From Triatoma infestans (lineage: Eukaryota > Arthropoda > Insecta > Hemiptera > Reduviidae): a DNA stretch of 64,000 nucleotides. Each line of letters opens with the position of its first letter. The first letter of the stretch is position 1. Made by a program: the position numbers and the translations under genes. Shown here one piece after another: positions 45,167 to 54,960 of the stretch. The stretch covers positions 20,360 through 84,359 of the forward strand of contig JAAEAF010006183.1 of the NCBI GenBank assembly GCA_011037195.1, read 5' to 3'. The notes under the pieces were generated by a model that did not search any database, was not told where the DNA came from, and was given only the letters and a program-made list of their open reading frames with translations.

Positions 45167-45360
45167 AAAATATTGCCTGGAGCCTTCTCAGTGTAGTACC
45201 TATCTCCGAAAAGTGTTCTCTCGTTACAGACAACACTAATCATCCTCGAACAGTAGAAGCTCCTAGAAAGAGAAAATCTAAGCAGGGCAGCAGTGCTGGA
45301 CTCGAACCTGGGACCTTTTGTGTAGCCACTCCAGCGCGCTACCATTGAGATAATCCCTTC
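45167..45360 (-). repeat. SINE-B, diverged copy
   Basis: On the minus strand: A box GGGATTATCTCAATGG, B box AGGTTCGAGTCC, and the typical body '.cttagattttctctttc' to 'actgagaaggctc'. The tail is altered. Confidence 0.72.
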
Positions 45361-45960
45361 CCTGCACATAACCAATAAAACAAATACTAGAACTCGCAGC
45401 AAGTACAAACTTCACATCACGTTTTCAAAACATCTAGAATCCTACATGAAAATTTAGTCGAAATCCTTTACTTAGGAATGCCACTTTACTAAATGATTTT
45501 ATTCTTGTGCTTCACGAGTTTTTTGACAAATATACCTCATACAATTTAATCTTTTCACATCGAATATAACGAACATATTATTTGTGTCAAGAGCGATTTT
45601 TAATAGCGCAGATGGCGGGTACCCCTGCAAATGGTTGGTGCATTGAAGAGATTTATTGGAATAATCCATGAAAGATCGATAAAACTGCAGACCCATCCGG
45701 GAAATTTAACAAATTTTTCATTGCATTATCCATTAACAAAATCTGTAGGCAAAAATCGATTAAATTCACAAATATTTATGGAAATTGTATTTGCCCAGAA
45801 GTTGTAAATAATGTGCCAGAAAATTTACAGATGGAAGTTTCAGGCGGATTTAGTGCTAAAAATCACAGTTTAACAACATTGCTTTTTGGATGGATTTTTA
45901 TAAATTTTATTTGGTGAAAGAAAAATATACTAATTTACGCAGCTTTTCTAGAAAAATCGT
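45361..45960. other. Stretch without a supported gene
   Basis: A short minus-strand ORF has no recognisable motif. Confidence 0.3.
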
Positions 45961-46220
45961 CCTCAAGCGTTGGTCTAGTGGCTACCGCACTCGCCTTTCG
46001 TGCGAGAATTCAGGGTTCGGTTCCCGTGAGGGCAAAGTTGGTGTTGACCCAGCATCGTCATAAAAAGTGGGAAGCTACAGTTAGTAGAAGCGCCCTAGGT
46101 AGCGAAGGCCGGAACTAAACGGCTTGAGAACTGCGGAGTGCTTACCACACGCCCCCCTATTCAAATCGCCGTCTGGCAAGCCTTGGCCCTTCATGAGCTG
46201 TTGCGCCAAAGGGTTTTTTT
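45961..46220 (+). repeat. SINE-A, full length
   Basis: A box GTTGGTCTAGTGGC, anticodon arm CTCGCCTTTCGTGCGAG (TTC, Glu-like), B box GGGTTCGGTTCCC. The body runs to 'gctgttgcgcca' and a T-rich end. It is a SINE and not a tRNA gene, because the acceptor strands cannot pair. Confidence 0.82.
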
Positions 46221-46531
46221 TTGTTTTCTTTTTTAAGAAAAATCATTTGTCTTTTCGACAGTATACATATGTGCGAACAGTTTTTTTTTAATTATGAAAT
46301 ATAATAAATATTTTAAAATTTATGTAGAGCTTTATACCAAAGCATTATTTTATAAATAAATTGTAGCGTGAGAATAATTAAGAGAGAAACAGACTGGCTA
46401 TGAATTTAGAAAGTTGAATGATGTTGACTGACTGGTGTCGATGACTGTATTAAAACTCTTCTTCTGTAGCTTCAAATATATACATGCAATTCTGCCTCCC
46501 TAGCTTGGATTAGATAGAGAGTAATTAGGTT

Positions 46532-47745
46532 AATCTTGTGGAGGTGAAAAACCAGGCAATGAAAGCCTGTTATAGAATTAAACAGGCAGGTTTTTGGCAG
46601 GGTAAGCGATATGGTCATTCTACCATTTATCGTGAGATGCTTTTAAGGATTCCCATTACAGGTTTCCCTTCTGATAGGAATTTGAAGACTTTTGTCTTTG
46701 GTCATTCCTACAGGGTTAGGTTGCCTTCTAGGGAAGATTGGTTAACCCTGGGTCCGTCTGGTGTGATTCCTGAGAATTATCTCCGATGCTACACGGACGG
46801 TTCCAGGATGGATGGTAGGTCTGGGGCTGCCGTCTATTTTGAGACGGGAGATCATTTGGTAGCGCCTCTTGGTGAGTGGGCCACCGTTTTCCAGGCTGAG
46901 GTTTATGCAATTCTTTGCTGTATTTTGGATGAGAGGGTGCGTAACACTAATTTAAAAGGTGTTTGTATCTGCTCGGACAGCCAGGCTGCGTTGAAGGCGC
47001 TTAATTCATGTGTCTTCACTTCCAGATTGGTGTTGGAATGTTCTAAAAGACTGGAAGATCTTTCTTCATTAAAGGATGTGCTTCTGGTCTGGGTTCCAGG
47101 TCATATGGGAATTTTTGGGAATGAGGAGGTGGATAGGTTTGCCAAATTAGGTGCCTCTCTCCCTTTCATTGGTCCAGAGCCTGCTGTTGGTGTGTCTTCT
47201 GGCACATGTTTGTCGGGCTTTCAGACGTGGATGACCTCACAGCACTCATCCTTATGGATGAGTGCAGTGGGTTGTCGGCAGTCTAAAATGCTCATTGGGG
47301 GTCCGGACGGAGCTTTGAGTAGCGGGGTCCGATGTCTTTCACGGACCTCCCTCAGACATCTGGTTGGATTCCTCACTGGGCATTGTGGTTTAAGGAGACA
47401 TCTCTATATAATGGGACTCGTGCCTGACCCCTTTTGTAGAGTTTGTGAGACTGAGGAGGAAACACCCATGCATCTGATGACGAATTGTTTGGGTTGTGAG
47501 GAGATTAGGTTTAGGACCTTCGGCCGGAATAGGATATCGGTAGAGGATCTTAAGCTGTGTCCTTTTAAGGTTTTGGTCCGATTTGTTCGGTCTGTGGTGA
47601 AACTTAGATGGTTTATACCTGGGCCTGGATTTTCGTTCTAGTCCCAGTGGTTGTTATTCTTTAGGGGTAGCTATATGGGCCCTGGGAGGCTTTGGATAGC
47701 TTAGGGTTTGCCCTCCCATTTTGTGAATAAAAATAATAATAATAA
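46532..47745 (+). mobile_element. Recent 5'-truncated LINE with 10-bp target duplication
   Basis: TAATTAGGTT at 46522-46531 and 47746-47755 flanks a 1.2-kb insertion ending in an (AAT)n tail. The right duplication overlaps the tail by three bases, so 7-10 bp is the safe range. It belongs to the same family as 57074-58443, which it matches from EVK..AMKACYRIKQAGFW onward. Confidence 0.78.
46538..47641 (+). CDS. Unbroken LINE ORF2 C-terminus, RNase H
   Basis: There are 367 codons without a stop. In order: RCYTDGSRM (about residue 85), ATVFQAEVYAI, CSDSQAALKAL, WVPGHMGIFGNEEVDRFA (all four catalytic acids and the His present), then GFLTGHCGLRRHLY and CRVCETEEETPMHLMTNC. RNase H degrades the RNA strand during reverse transcription. 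The RT is lost by 5' truncation and the GTG at 46538 is not a real start; the frame is open from the truncation point. Intactness suggests a young copy. Independent function is unlikely. Confidence 0.8.
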   Translation: MEVKNQAMKACYRIKQAGFWQGKRYGHSTIYREMLLRIPITGFPSDRNLKTFVFGHSYRVRLPSREDWLTLGPSGVIPENYLRCYTDGSRMDGRSGAAVYFETGDHLVAPLGEWATVFQAEVYAILCCILDERVRNTNLKGVCICSDSQAALKALNSCVFTSRLVLECSKRLEDLSSLKDVLLVWVPGHMGIFGNEEVDRFAKLGASLPFIGPEPAVGVSSGTCLSGFQTWMTSQHSSLWMSAVGCRQSKMLIGGPDGALSSGVRCLSRTSLRHLVGFLTGHCGLRRHLYIMGLVPDPFCRVCETEEETPMHLMTNCLGCEEIRFRTFGRNRISVEDLKLCPFKVLVRFVRSVVKLRWFIPGPGFSF

Positions 47746-47755
47746 TAATTAGGTT

Positions 47756-48984
47756 CATCGGATCATTATGGATCTTAAGGATTCTTCGGATCCTATGAAT
47801 CTTTAATGCATTTATTAGCTGCTTGTCTTGGTGTAGCTTCTCCCAGTAAGCCACTTGTTTTGCTTCATTTAGTAATAATTCATTTTATTTAATAATTTTA
47901 GTCCGGCTCTTGAAACGGAGGTAGAATGATAATATGGCCCCCGAACTAGCGTAAAGGTAGCCCATTTCTGCTGAAAGTGTCCATGTTTTTGTATATTTTT
48001 CATCATTCTAGCACCATCATAATATCAAGAAAAAAATTAAATTTACTCTAAAATTTCTGAGTTTACCTAATGGAATTTTCTAAATTGATAGCATTTTTTT
48101 TTCTACCATTTTAGGAGTCATTCTTTTCACGCACAGGCGAGCAAACCTCCTTTCTAAGAAGGTTTCCCATACTCAAGGAACTCAAAAAAAAAAAAAAACC
48201 ATTCGGTGAAAACTCAATTTCCCAAAATTTAACACAATTGCCATGATTCCACTTAAAGCACAATAAAAGGAAGTAAAAAAAAAAAAAAAAATTGTTAGCC
48301 ATCAATAAACAAAAAAACGGAAGTAATTTTTTCCTAGCAATATATTCATCAAATCAATAGTTGGATATTTAATAATGAAAATAAATGGTAACAGTCATAA
48401 CAGAAAGGTTTTTAGTATCGTGGTGAAAATAGAATCTCCAGTAAGGGGTAACAACAATTCGATCAATAACTTAATCAGAATTATTTCCCCCTTTAGATTT
48501 TATGTTAGAATAATATGAGTCACAATATTATGATTAGACTGATTATTATTGGTTGTGAAATAATCTATTTTATAATTTGATTTTTTTCTTCTTTTCTTTT
48601 TTTCTTGGAATAATACGTAAAAATTATTTTGTCCAAAAAATAATAATAATAATAATAATTGAAATTTCTGATACCTAATTTGTATAACATCATATACATG
48701 TTTTACTAACATAAAAGACTAACAAAAACTTATTCAAGCGAAAAATAAAATAGAGAGAGAGCCCAAAAAAAAAGAAGAGAAAAATATAAATTTCTCTTTT
48801 ACTTTAATATGATGTTTTATCAGCCATAAAAGCATTAAATAAAAATTAATTTTTTAAAAAATTATCAGAATGGAAAAAATTGTTATTTCTATTCATTTAA
48901 TGTAAAAAAATAAAATAATAATAATAAGTAATATTAAAATAAAAAATAAAAAAAAATATAATACATATATATATATAAATCAGT
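47756..48984. other. AT-rich stretch; one H-family 3' relic
   Basis: About 48160-48285 keeps a diverged H 3' end (gaaaactcaatttcccaaaatttaacac ... ggaagtaaa). (AAT)n lies at about 48640-48660. No gene is supported. Confidence 0.4.
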
Positions 48985-49286
48985 TGTGAAACACTCGTAC
49001 GACATTTTTTCATTTAATAATAACATATTAAATAATTTTCTTCATATTGAATTTTGTAAAAAAAAAAAAAAATGTTAAGTTCATTATTATGTTGGGGGGA
49101 AGGGAGAAGGGCCAAAGAGTCTTCTCATTTTTACGATTTTTCCGGGTGAATAGAAAAGGCTCTTTATTTTTCCATTCATCCGGGCCATCGAAGTATTATT
49201 ATTCACGATTTTCTCAACAAAAGAAAAACAAAAACGGTTCCAACATTTTCTTTAAATTACGAATATCATCGACACACGTAAAATAA
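48985..49286 (+). mobile_element. H-family relic, strongly diverged
   Basis: It starts 'cagttgtgaaacactcgtacgac' like an H 5' end. Later 'cacgattttctcaacaaaag' and 'ggttccaacattttctttaaatt' resemble an internal unit in the opposite sense. The assignment is weak. Confidence 0.35.
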
Positions 49287-49995
49287 TTTTATTTATTTAT
49301 TTATTTGCCTCTGCATAATATATATATTGGCAAATGCATATGTACAAGATATTACACAAATTGTGACACTGAGCTAGGATCAGCGCCACAACTAGGACAG
49401 CGTGATGGAAGAAGCCAGCCAGCGCTGGAATTCCTAGGACTTACTGGCAGGTTGGGAGAGAAAGAGATCACTTGGCCAACCATTTTCAGGGTGGAAAGGT
49501 GTGGATAATGATTTGGGCTACAGGATTTGGATAGAACTGTAGGTTTTTGTGGAATCGGGTGTGGATAAGATCATTGACGAATGGAATGTTAAGGTCGTGA
49601 TGGAGGGTTTCGATTAGAAACATAATAGGGTGCATTAACGATACGACGAAGGAAGGATTTTGGATTGGAAAGATTGTATGTGGGAGGGTTTTGCGGAGCC
49701 AGACAATTCTGCTCCATATGTCCATATTGGTCTGAGTAGAGTTTTGTAAAGAATGAGTTTGTTATGTATTGTCATGGTGGATTTAATTCCAAGAAGTCTC
49801 CTAAGTAGTCCGTAGCGTTTGTTTAGTTTATTTCTTTTAAGTCTTCTGTGTGGATTCCAAGTTAGACGAGTTCCAAGTAGAGACCTAGGTAACGTACTTC
49901 GGTGGGTATGGGTATGTCTGAACTGTTAATAGTTAGTGGTTGGCAGGCCTCTCTTCTTAATGTGAATGTAACCTGGACACACTTGGTGGGGTTAT
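49287..49995 (-). pseudogene. Jockey-clade LINE ORF2 end and 3' UTR
   Basis: On the minus strand it reads LGLYLE/RLTWNPH (frameshifted), NKRYGLLRRLLGIKSTMTIHNKLILYK, TLLRPIWTYGAELSGSAKPSH, ILRRIVNAPYYVSN, LHHDLNIPFVNDLIHTRFHKNLQFYPNP. This is the characteristic C-terminal RT region of Jockey-type LINEs. A 3' UTR with a 'ataaataaataaat' tail ends at about 49287. Several frameshifts. Same clade as 35816-36310. Confidence 0.8.
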
Positions 49996-50107
49996 AAAAC
50001 AAAATAAAACTTTTATTTCAAACGTTTTCCCCAAGAATATGATTTGTTTGGGGATTCAGGAAAAGCAGCAAGATTATGCTTTCCACTAAAGTATCATTTC
50101 AGTATTG

Positions 50108-50232
50108 GTTATCTAGGTAGCGAAGCCCGGAACTAAACGGCGTGGAAACTGCGGCATGCTTACCACACGCCCCCCTATTCAAATCGCCGCCTGGCAAGCT
50201 TTGGCCCTTCATGGGCTGTTGTGCCATAGGTG
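50108..50232 (+). repeat. SINE-A, 3' half
   Basis: It runs from 'ctaggtagcgaagcccgg' to 'gctgttgtgccat'. The tRNA head is missing. Confidence 0.75.
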
Positions 50233-50429
50233 TGTCTGTATGTGTGTTATTGATTATCGCTACCGATTTTAATATAAAAGTGCCTCAGAAGCAGTGCCAG
50301 AATACCAAATTTGGTTAACCAGAAATGTAATTCTATAGTATTAGTTTTACTAAGTATAAATTTACTTAGTGCAAGTGTATAGAATTAGTTATTAAAGCCA
50401 AGTAGAAGGTAATCTCAAGATAAGCAGAA

Positions 50430-50864
50430 CTAGAAGCCAATATTACAGTAAATGGCCACTTAATTGAACAAGTGTCCTCCAACGGCAAGCTGAAGGATAA
50501 ACTTAATCAAACGCTAATTGCCGCAGGAACGATATTTTACACCTTTAATAAAAGTTTTTGGGGCAAAAAAGGAAGTCAAAACTGGCGTTTATCGATCAAA
50601 TCTACGTTCCAATTCTCACTTATGCTTGTGAATCACTGGGCCGTGTAAAATAATGTTCAGAGCCGCATCCAAGCAACTGAGATGCCGATCTTCAGAAAAA
50701 CCCGAGGGCAAGTCGAAGATGTACATGACAAGAAATACCACAATTCGAACAGTCTTAAAGATGAACCCCTTTTCCAAACTATGGAAAGAAGGTAATTGAG
50801 GTGGTTTGGATATGTGTGCAGAAAGGCGAAAAGCAGGGTAACCCGGAAAACTCTTAAAACTCTT
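50430..50864 (+). pseudogene. Decayed LINE ORF2 fragment (left of R2)
   Basis: In mixed frames: VNGHLIEQVSSNGKLK-like, FIDQIYVPILTYACES, RAASKQLRCRSSEKP, TIRTVLKMNP and RWFGYVCRKAKSRVTRKTLK. The RW.G(H/Y)V.R pattern is the usual ORF2 C-terminal region of several LINE groups. The frame appears to resume after the R2 at 54842 with KTKRSRDGHVEGRWTRW. It ends in a tandem 9-bp repeat AAAACTCTT (50847-50864) against the 28S segment. Confidence 0.6.
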
Positions 50865-50889
50865 GGCGGGAGTAACTATGACTCTCTTA
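50865..50889 (+). other. 25 nt of 28S rRNA upstream of the R2 target site
   Basis: It reads GGCGGGAGTAACTATGAC then TCTCTTA. I recognise this as the highly conserved 28S sequence that directly precedes the R2 cleavage site (which continues AAGGTAGCC in intact rDNA). No other rRNA sequence is visible on either side. It is fused to the R2 5' end at 50889/50890. Confidence 0.85.
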
Positions 50890-51384
50890 GTACAACATTC
50901 TCAATTTGATTCCGCGAAACTGGGCGCGAAGAGGTAGCAGGGGCTAGTTGTTTTGAGTTGAGCTTGTTCCTAGCCTGGGATGCCTGCTGCCTAAAAGATG
51001 GGAAGCGTGGATGTATCGAGGGCCCTCGGGGCGTCTCGGGCCCGATCTAGGTGAACCCTAGTGAAGGCCCGTAGCCGCTTCCGGGGATCACCCTCTTTGC
51101 TCGGCTTCCCTTTGAGCTGCTTGTCTAAGAGAACTAGTTGAAACGGGCCAGATATGCGCTTACAAGTCCATCCCACTAGCCTCTACTGGTCAAGTCAAGT
51201 ATGCACGCCTCCAAGGGGCCCCCGCTGGTAACTGGTCACAGGTCTCGGCCTGGGCCAGGCAGAGTGCTATTTGGCGAGCTCTCCACACGGCAGGTGTGGA
51301 CCCCTCTAAGGTGGCACCCCCACCACGTGCCTTCCGACCCGCTCATTCAGAGGAGGAGAGTAATCAAGGGCGGAGGCTTTATAG

Positions 51385-51849
51385 GGTGAATGGGTTGCCA
51401 CCCCGTTCACCCTACTATCAGCGGGCACATCGAACGAAGAAGATTTTACACCTAAATATCGATCTGATCCACCGATCAGTCGACCCGCTGCTTCCACCGG
51501 GGCTCCCGTTGGTGGTCCGTCGTCGTCTTCGACTTCGACGTCATCGGCGGTTAAGTGTCCACAGTGTGGAAGGACCTTCTCCACGAGGAGAGGTCTGGGT
51601 GTGCATCGTCAGCGGTCACACCCTGCTGAATATGCTAACAGCATCGACTTGCCTACTGTTAAAGTCAGGTGGAGTCGGGAGGAGCTGTTGATAATGGCAA
51701 AGAGGGAGGCGGAGTGCACGATTGCGGGAACTCGTTTCCTGAATCAGGCGCTCTTGCCTCTTTTTAGTAACCGTAGCTTAGAGTCGGTTAAAGGCGTTCG
51801 ACGTCGTGCCGACTACAGGGCGATGGTGGAGGATGCGCTGCGCGCGTGA
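51385..51849 (+). pseudogene. R2 N-terminus: C2H2 zinc finger and Myb-like segment
   Basis: The frame is open from after a stop at 51382 to 51849. KCPQCGRTF...GLGVHRQRSH has C at 51556 and 51565 and H at 51604 and 51619 (C-X2-C-X12-H-X4-H). KVRWSREELLIMAKRE resembles the Myb-type motif. In R2 these bind the 28S target. A single finger is seen. The frame breaks at about 51846-51849 and resumes as RSRPSTPPSATASDG. Confidence 0.8.
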
Positions 51850-52335
51850 GGTCTCGACCGTCGACCCCGCCGAGTGCTACGGCCTCAGATGGTGTCGAGA
51901 GTGACAGCGATCATTCGTCTGTCTCAATCGGCAGTGCTGGTATGGGCGCCGGGTCTTTGCAGCCTTCCCCGGCGTCCGATTTTATTGAGGGAGAGTCCGA
52001 GCTGCGTAATGCAGTAAGGTCTCTCCTCTGGGAAACGGTCGTGGCCGGAGAGGGTTTCAACGCTGAGCAGCTTCGCTGTTCTGCTGCGAAAGCCCTGGAC
52101 GGACACGACGTCAGTGACGAATTGGTTAGCTGGCTTAGGCTTTGCTTTCCTGATGCCGCACTAGCACATCCATCGGGACGTGGTACATTTGGTGGGCGAC
52201 GCGGTCGTAGGCCGAAGCGCACTAGTAAAAGACTTAAGAGGCGAAAAGCGTATGCGCGCACACAGACCCTGTGGAAGCGCAACCGGTCCAGGGCTGCACA
52301 CGAAGTGCTGGATGGTGGTCCGAGGCGGGCCTGGA
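51846..52335 (+). pseudogene. R2 linker between Myb and RT
   Basis: Serine-rich SRPSTPPSATASDGVESD, then RRGRRPKRTSKRLKRRKAYARTQTLWKRNRSRAAHEVLDGG. The basic 'RR.AYARTQ.L.K.N....A..VLDG' block is typical just before the R2 RT. A frameshift at about 52315-52335 joins it to EEIERFWAPLLQ. Confidence 0.72.
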
Positions 52336-53575
52336 GGAAATCGAAAGGTTCTGGGCTCCCTTGCTGCAGACGCCAATGGGTATTGAGGAGAGTCACCCTC
52401 TTCGGAAGGTTGGCCCTCCGATTGCCGTTGGCGACCTGCTTGGCCCCATCAGTATGGACGAGGTGCATGCCCACCGGATCGCGGTGCGCTCTGCAGCCGG
52501 GCCAGATAACATCTCGGTCCGGTCGTGGAATGCGGTCCCACCATCAATCAAGGCCCTGTTATATAACACGATATTAGTGCAAGGGAAGTTACCGGAAGCG
52601 TTAAGGGTGTCACGCACGGTCTTTATTCCTAAGTCGGACTTACCCGGTTCTCCGGGCGGCTATCGGCCGATTTCGGTCGTGTCGGTAGTTGTGCGACACC
52701 TTCATAAGATCCTAGCAGCCAGGCTAAGTGCCCTACGTCTTTTTGACGTACGTCAGAGGGCTTTTGTCTCGGCTGATGGAGTAGCTGTGAATCTTGTTAT
52801 TCTCGACTCTCTGTTGGCGACGGCACGGTCCTCAATGCGAGAGGTGCATTTGGTCTCGCTCAATATTATGAAGGCGTTCGACAGTCTTGACCATGGGGCG
52901 ATCGAGCGCATCTTGCGCGCCCGAGGATTCCCTGAATCTTTTATTGGTTATGTACTAAGTGGTTATAATAATGCCAGTACACGGTTTGAGGTGAAGGGCA
53001 GGTCCAGTAAGGACGTCATCCTTCGAAGGGGAGTGAGGCAGGGTGATCCTCTGTCGCCATTGATTTTCAATCTGGCGGTAGATGAGATCCTCTCTTCTAT
53101 CCCCGAGGAGGTGGGTTTCCTCTTGGAGGGCGAGCGCGTCTCCTGCTTGGGATTTGCAGACGACTTAGTCGTTGTTGCTTCTTCCAGGTTGGGGATGAGC
53201 TTAGCCCTCAGTAAAATAGAGGAGGCAGCGTCTGGAATGGGCCTTTTCCTGAACCCAAACAAGTGTCATGCTCTCTCCTGTATCCCTGATGGACACGGAA
53301 AGAAGTACAAGATTGTGGCTGAACCCCAATTTCGATTGGGGGGAAAACCACTCGGACAATCATCCGCGGTTTCCGAGTGGAGATATCTTGGAGTGGATTT
53401 TGATCAGCGTGGAGCCAAGACTATAGAAGTTGATGTTTCGGCGGCGTTAGAGAATCTTTCCCGAGCGCCTCTGAATCCTCAGCAACGTCTGGTTATCCTG
53501 CGGACATTTTTCATTCCCAGATTTGTCCATGGTCTTGTGCTCGGCAACGTCACCACTGGTAGGCTGTGCAGTTGG
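52330..53575 (+). pseudogene. R2 reverse transcriptase domain
   Basis: One unbroken frame. AAGPDNISVRSWNAVP, RTVFIPKSDLPGSPGGYRPISV, SLNIMKAFDSLDH (motif A), RRGVRQGDPLSPLIFNLAVDEIL (motif B), LGFADDLVVVA (motif C, Asp codons at 53159-53164) and WRYLGVDFD. Motif A has Asn (codon 52862-52864, AAT) where the first catalytic Asp is expected, a single G-to-A change that should abolish polymerisation. The frame is lost at about 53560. Confidence 0.85.
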
Positions 53576-54600
53576 ATAGGCAAGTTCGGCGGTACGTCCG
53601 CACGTGGCTTCGCCTTCCCAAAGATGTAGCCCTTGGCTACTTCCATGCTTTACCTACAGACGGTGGGCTTGGGATCCCGTCCTTCAGGACGTTGATACCT
53701 GAGCTCACTGTCCGCAGGATTGGCAAGTTGGAATCCAGCGAGTACCCCCCGGCGAGGGCGGCATGGAGTTCGCGCCGTGTGCAGCGCAAGCTGGGCTGGG
53801 CGAAAGAAGCGTTGGAACGATTCGGGATCCCGGCCGATGGTCCTCGGGCCAATCGGAAGGGATACTGGTCGTCCTTGCTCCACGCTTCAGTTGATAGGTT
53901 CGAACTGCGGGAATCTTCTAGAACCCAAAGTTCGACTCGTTGGATTGTCAATGGAGTGTCGGGGTGCCGGGAAGGGACTATGTGCAGCACGTACACGTCC
54001 ATATCAACTGTCTTCCAACTAGGATCAGAACTTCCAGAGGTATACGTAGAGGTTCGATGCCTGTGCATTGCAGAGCGGGATGTGCGGAGGAAGAGACTGC
54101 TGCGCACGTCATACAGCGTTGTTTTCGAACCCATGGGGGGCGAATACTACGACACAACGCTGTATGTAACATGTTGGCCGCTAGCCTGCGCTCGAACAGG
54201 TGGCAGGTGGAGCAAGAGCCAAGTGTGCAGACGTCTGTCGGCCTCCGCAAACCCGATATCATTGCAAAAGGCAGGGATGGCGCGTTGGTGTTGGACACCC
54301 AGGTTGTCAGCGGTGCGAGGTCCTTGGACAGAAGTATTACGCTGACAACTCGGATCTGGTTGAGGTTATCGCAACCAGGTTCGGACTCTCCACCAGGAAG
54401 GTGGAATTTACTTCCGCTACACTTTCCTGGCGTGGGGTTTGGTCTCCGCGGTCACACGCGGAACTTATCTTATTTGGGATCCCCCCGGGGACTCTAAGTG
54501 GGATAGTGACGCGTGTGCTACAGTGCTCCCACACGAACTGGACAAGGTTCAACCAGATGACGTCGACTGCGGACGGCGGGGACTTCTGGCGTGAGGCCTG
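53566..54600 (+). pseudogene. R2 thumb, CCHC and restriction-like endonuclease
   Basis: YVRTWLRLPKDVALGYFHALPTDGGLGIPSF (53590-53685), then PGRDYVQHVHVHINCLPTR, CRAGCAEEETAAHVIQRCFRTHGGR (CCHC), LRKPDIIAKGRDGALVLDTQ (catalytic PD...D at about 54250-54300), and in a third frame KVEFTSATLSWRGVWSPRSH with IVTRVLQCS. This enzyme nicks the target DNA to prime reverse transcription. Frameshifts lie near 53940 and 54325. The catalytic residues themselves are kept. Confidence 0.82.
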
Positions 54601-54767
54601 GTGGAATATCAGCACTAGGGTGAGAGCGACCACCCCATTTGGCAGCTCCTGGGAGAAGAGTCTCTGCGATGGACACATTTGTAGGAATGAAGAAAAAGGA
54701 ACAAGAAAACAAGATGTCACCAGGAATGAAGAGAGAAGACCTCGCCAGGATTTCGAAATTCGTGTTG

Positions 54768-54808
54768 GCACTTGGCGTAGACAGGCTGCGCCAAGTGCTG
54801 ACCCTGTC
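54768..54808 (+). other. R2 3'-end hairpin with possible pseudoknot
   Basis: GCACTTGGCG (54768-54777) pairs perfectly with CGCCAAGTGC (54789-54798) around an 11-nt loop. Loop bases GACAGG (54780-54785) are complementary to CCTGTC (54803-54808), giving an H-type pseudoknot just before the poly(A). The 4-nt linker across a 10-bp stem is tight, so the two stems may alternate. It could be the recognition structure for target-primed reverse transcription. Confidence 0.6.
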
Positions 54809-54841
54809 GCAAATATAAAAAAAAAAAAAAAAAAAAAAAAA

Positions 54842-54960
54842 TAAGACTAAAAGGTCGAGAGATGGACATGTGGAAGGGAGATGGACAAGGTGGACATGTA
54901 AAAGGTAGAAGGAGATGGACATGTGAAAGGACAATATGAAAAAGATAATTGCGGTCACAG
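54842..54960 (+). pseudogene. LINE fragment continuing right of R2
   Basis: KTKRSRDGHVEGRWTRWTCK continues, with a plausible register, the LINE pattern that stops at RKTLK before the R2. Short and low in information; the continuity is inference. Confidence 0.35.

Larger units (their letters stand above)
50890..54841 (+). mobile_element. R2-type non-LTR retrotransposon, near full length, outside rDNA
   Basis: The order is 5' leader, C2H2 finger, Myb-like segment, reverse transcriptase, restriction-like endonuclease with CCHC, 3' structured end, and poly(A) at 54817-54841. This architecture is specific to R2/RLE-type LINEs, which normally insert in 28S genes. About 3.95 kb, close to the usual size. 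GC content is well above the surroundings, as expected of an rDNA-resident lineage placed in AT-rich DNA. At least four frameshifts and a motif-A substitution make it inactive. It lies inside another LINE remnant. Confidence 0.88.

Noticed and set aside
45961..46030. Possible tRNA-Glu gene
   Set aside because: A and B boxes and an anticodon arm are present, but the acceptor strands do not pair and the same head with the same body recurs at other loci, so it is a SINE.
50890..51000. HDV-like ribozyme at the R2 5' end
   Set aside because: Only GCGGGA (50866-50871) with TTCCGC (50910-50915) and a possible AACTGG/CTAGTT pairing are visible; I could not fit the full double-pseudoknot by eye, so I do not annotate it.
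51911..52474. Long minus-strand ORF opposite the R2 N-terminal region (187 codons)
   Set aside because: It is antisense to the R2 linker and RT start. No domain is seen, and the GC-rich codon bias of the sense frame explains the lack of stops.
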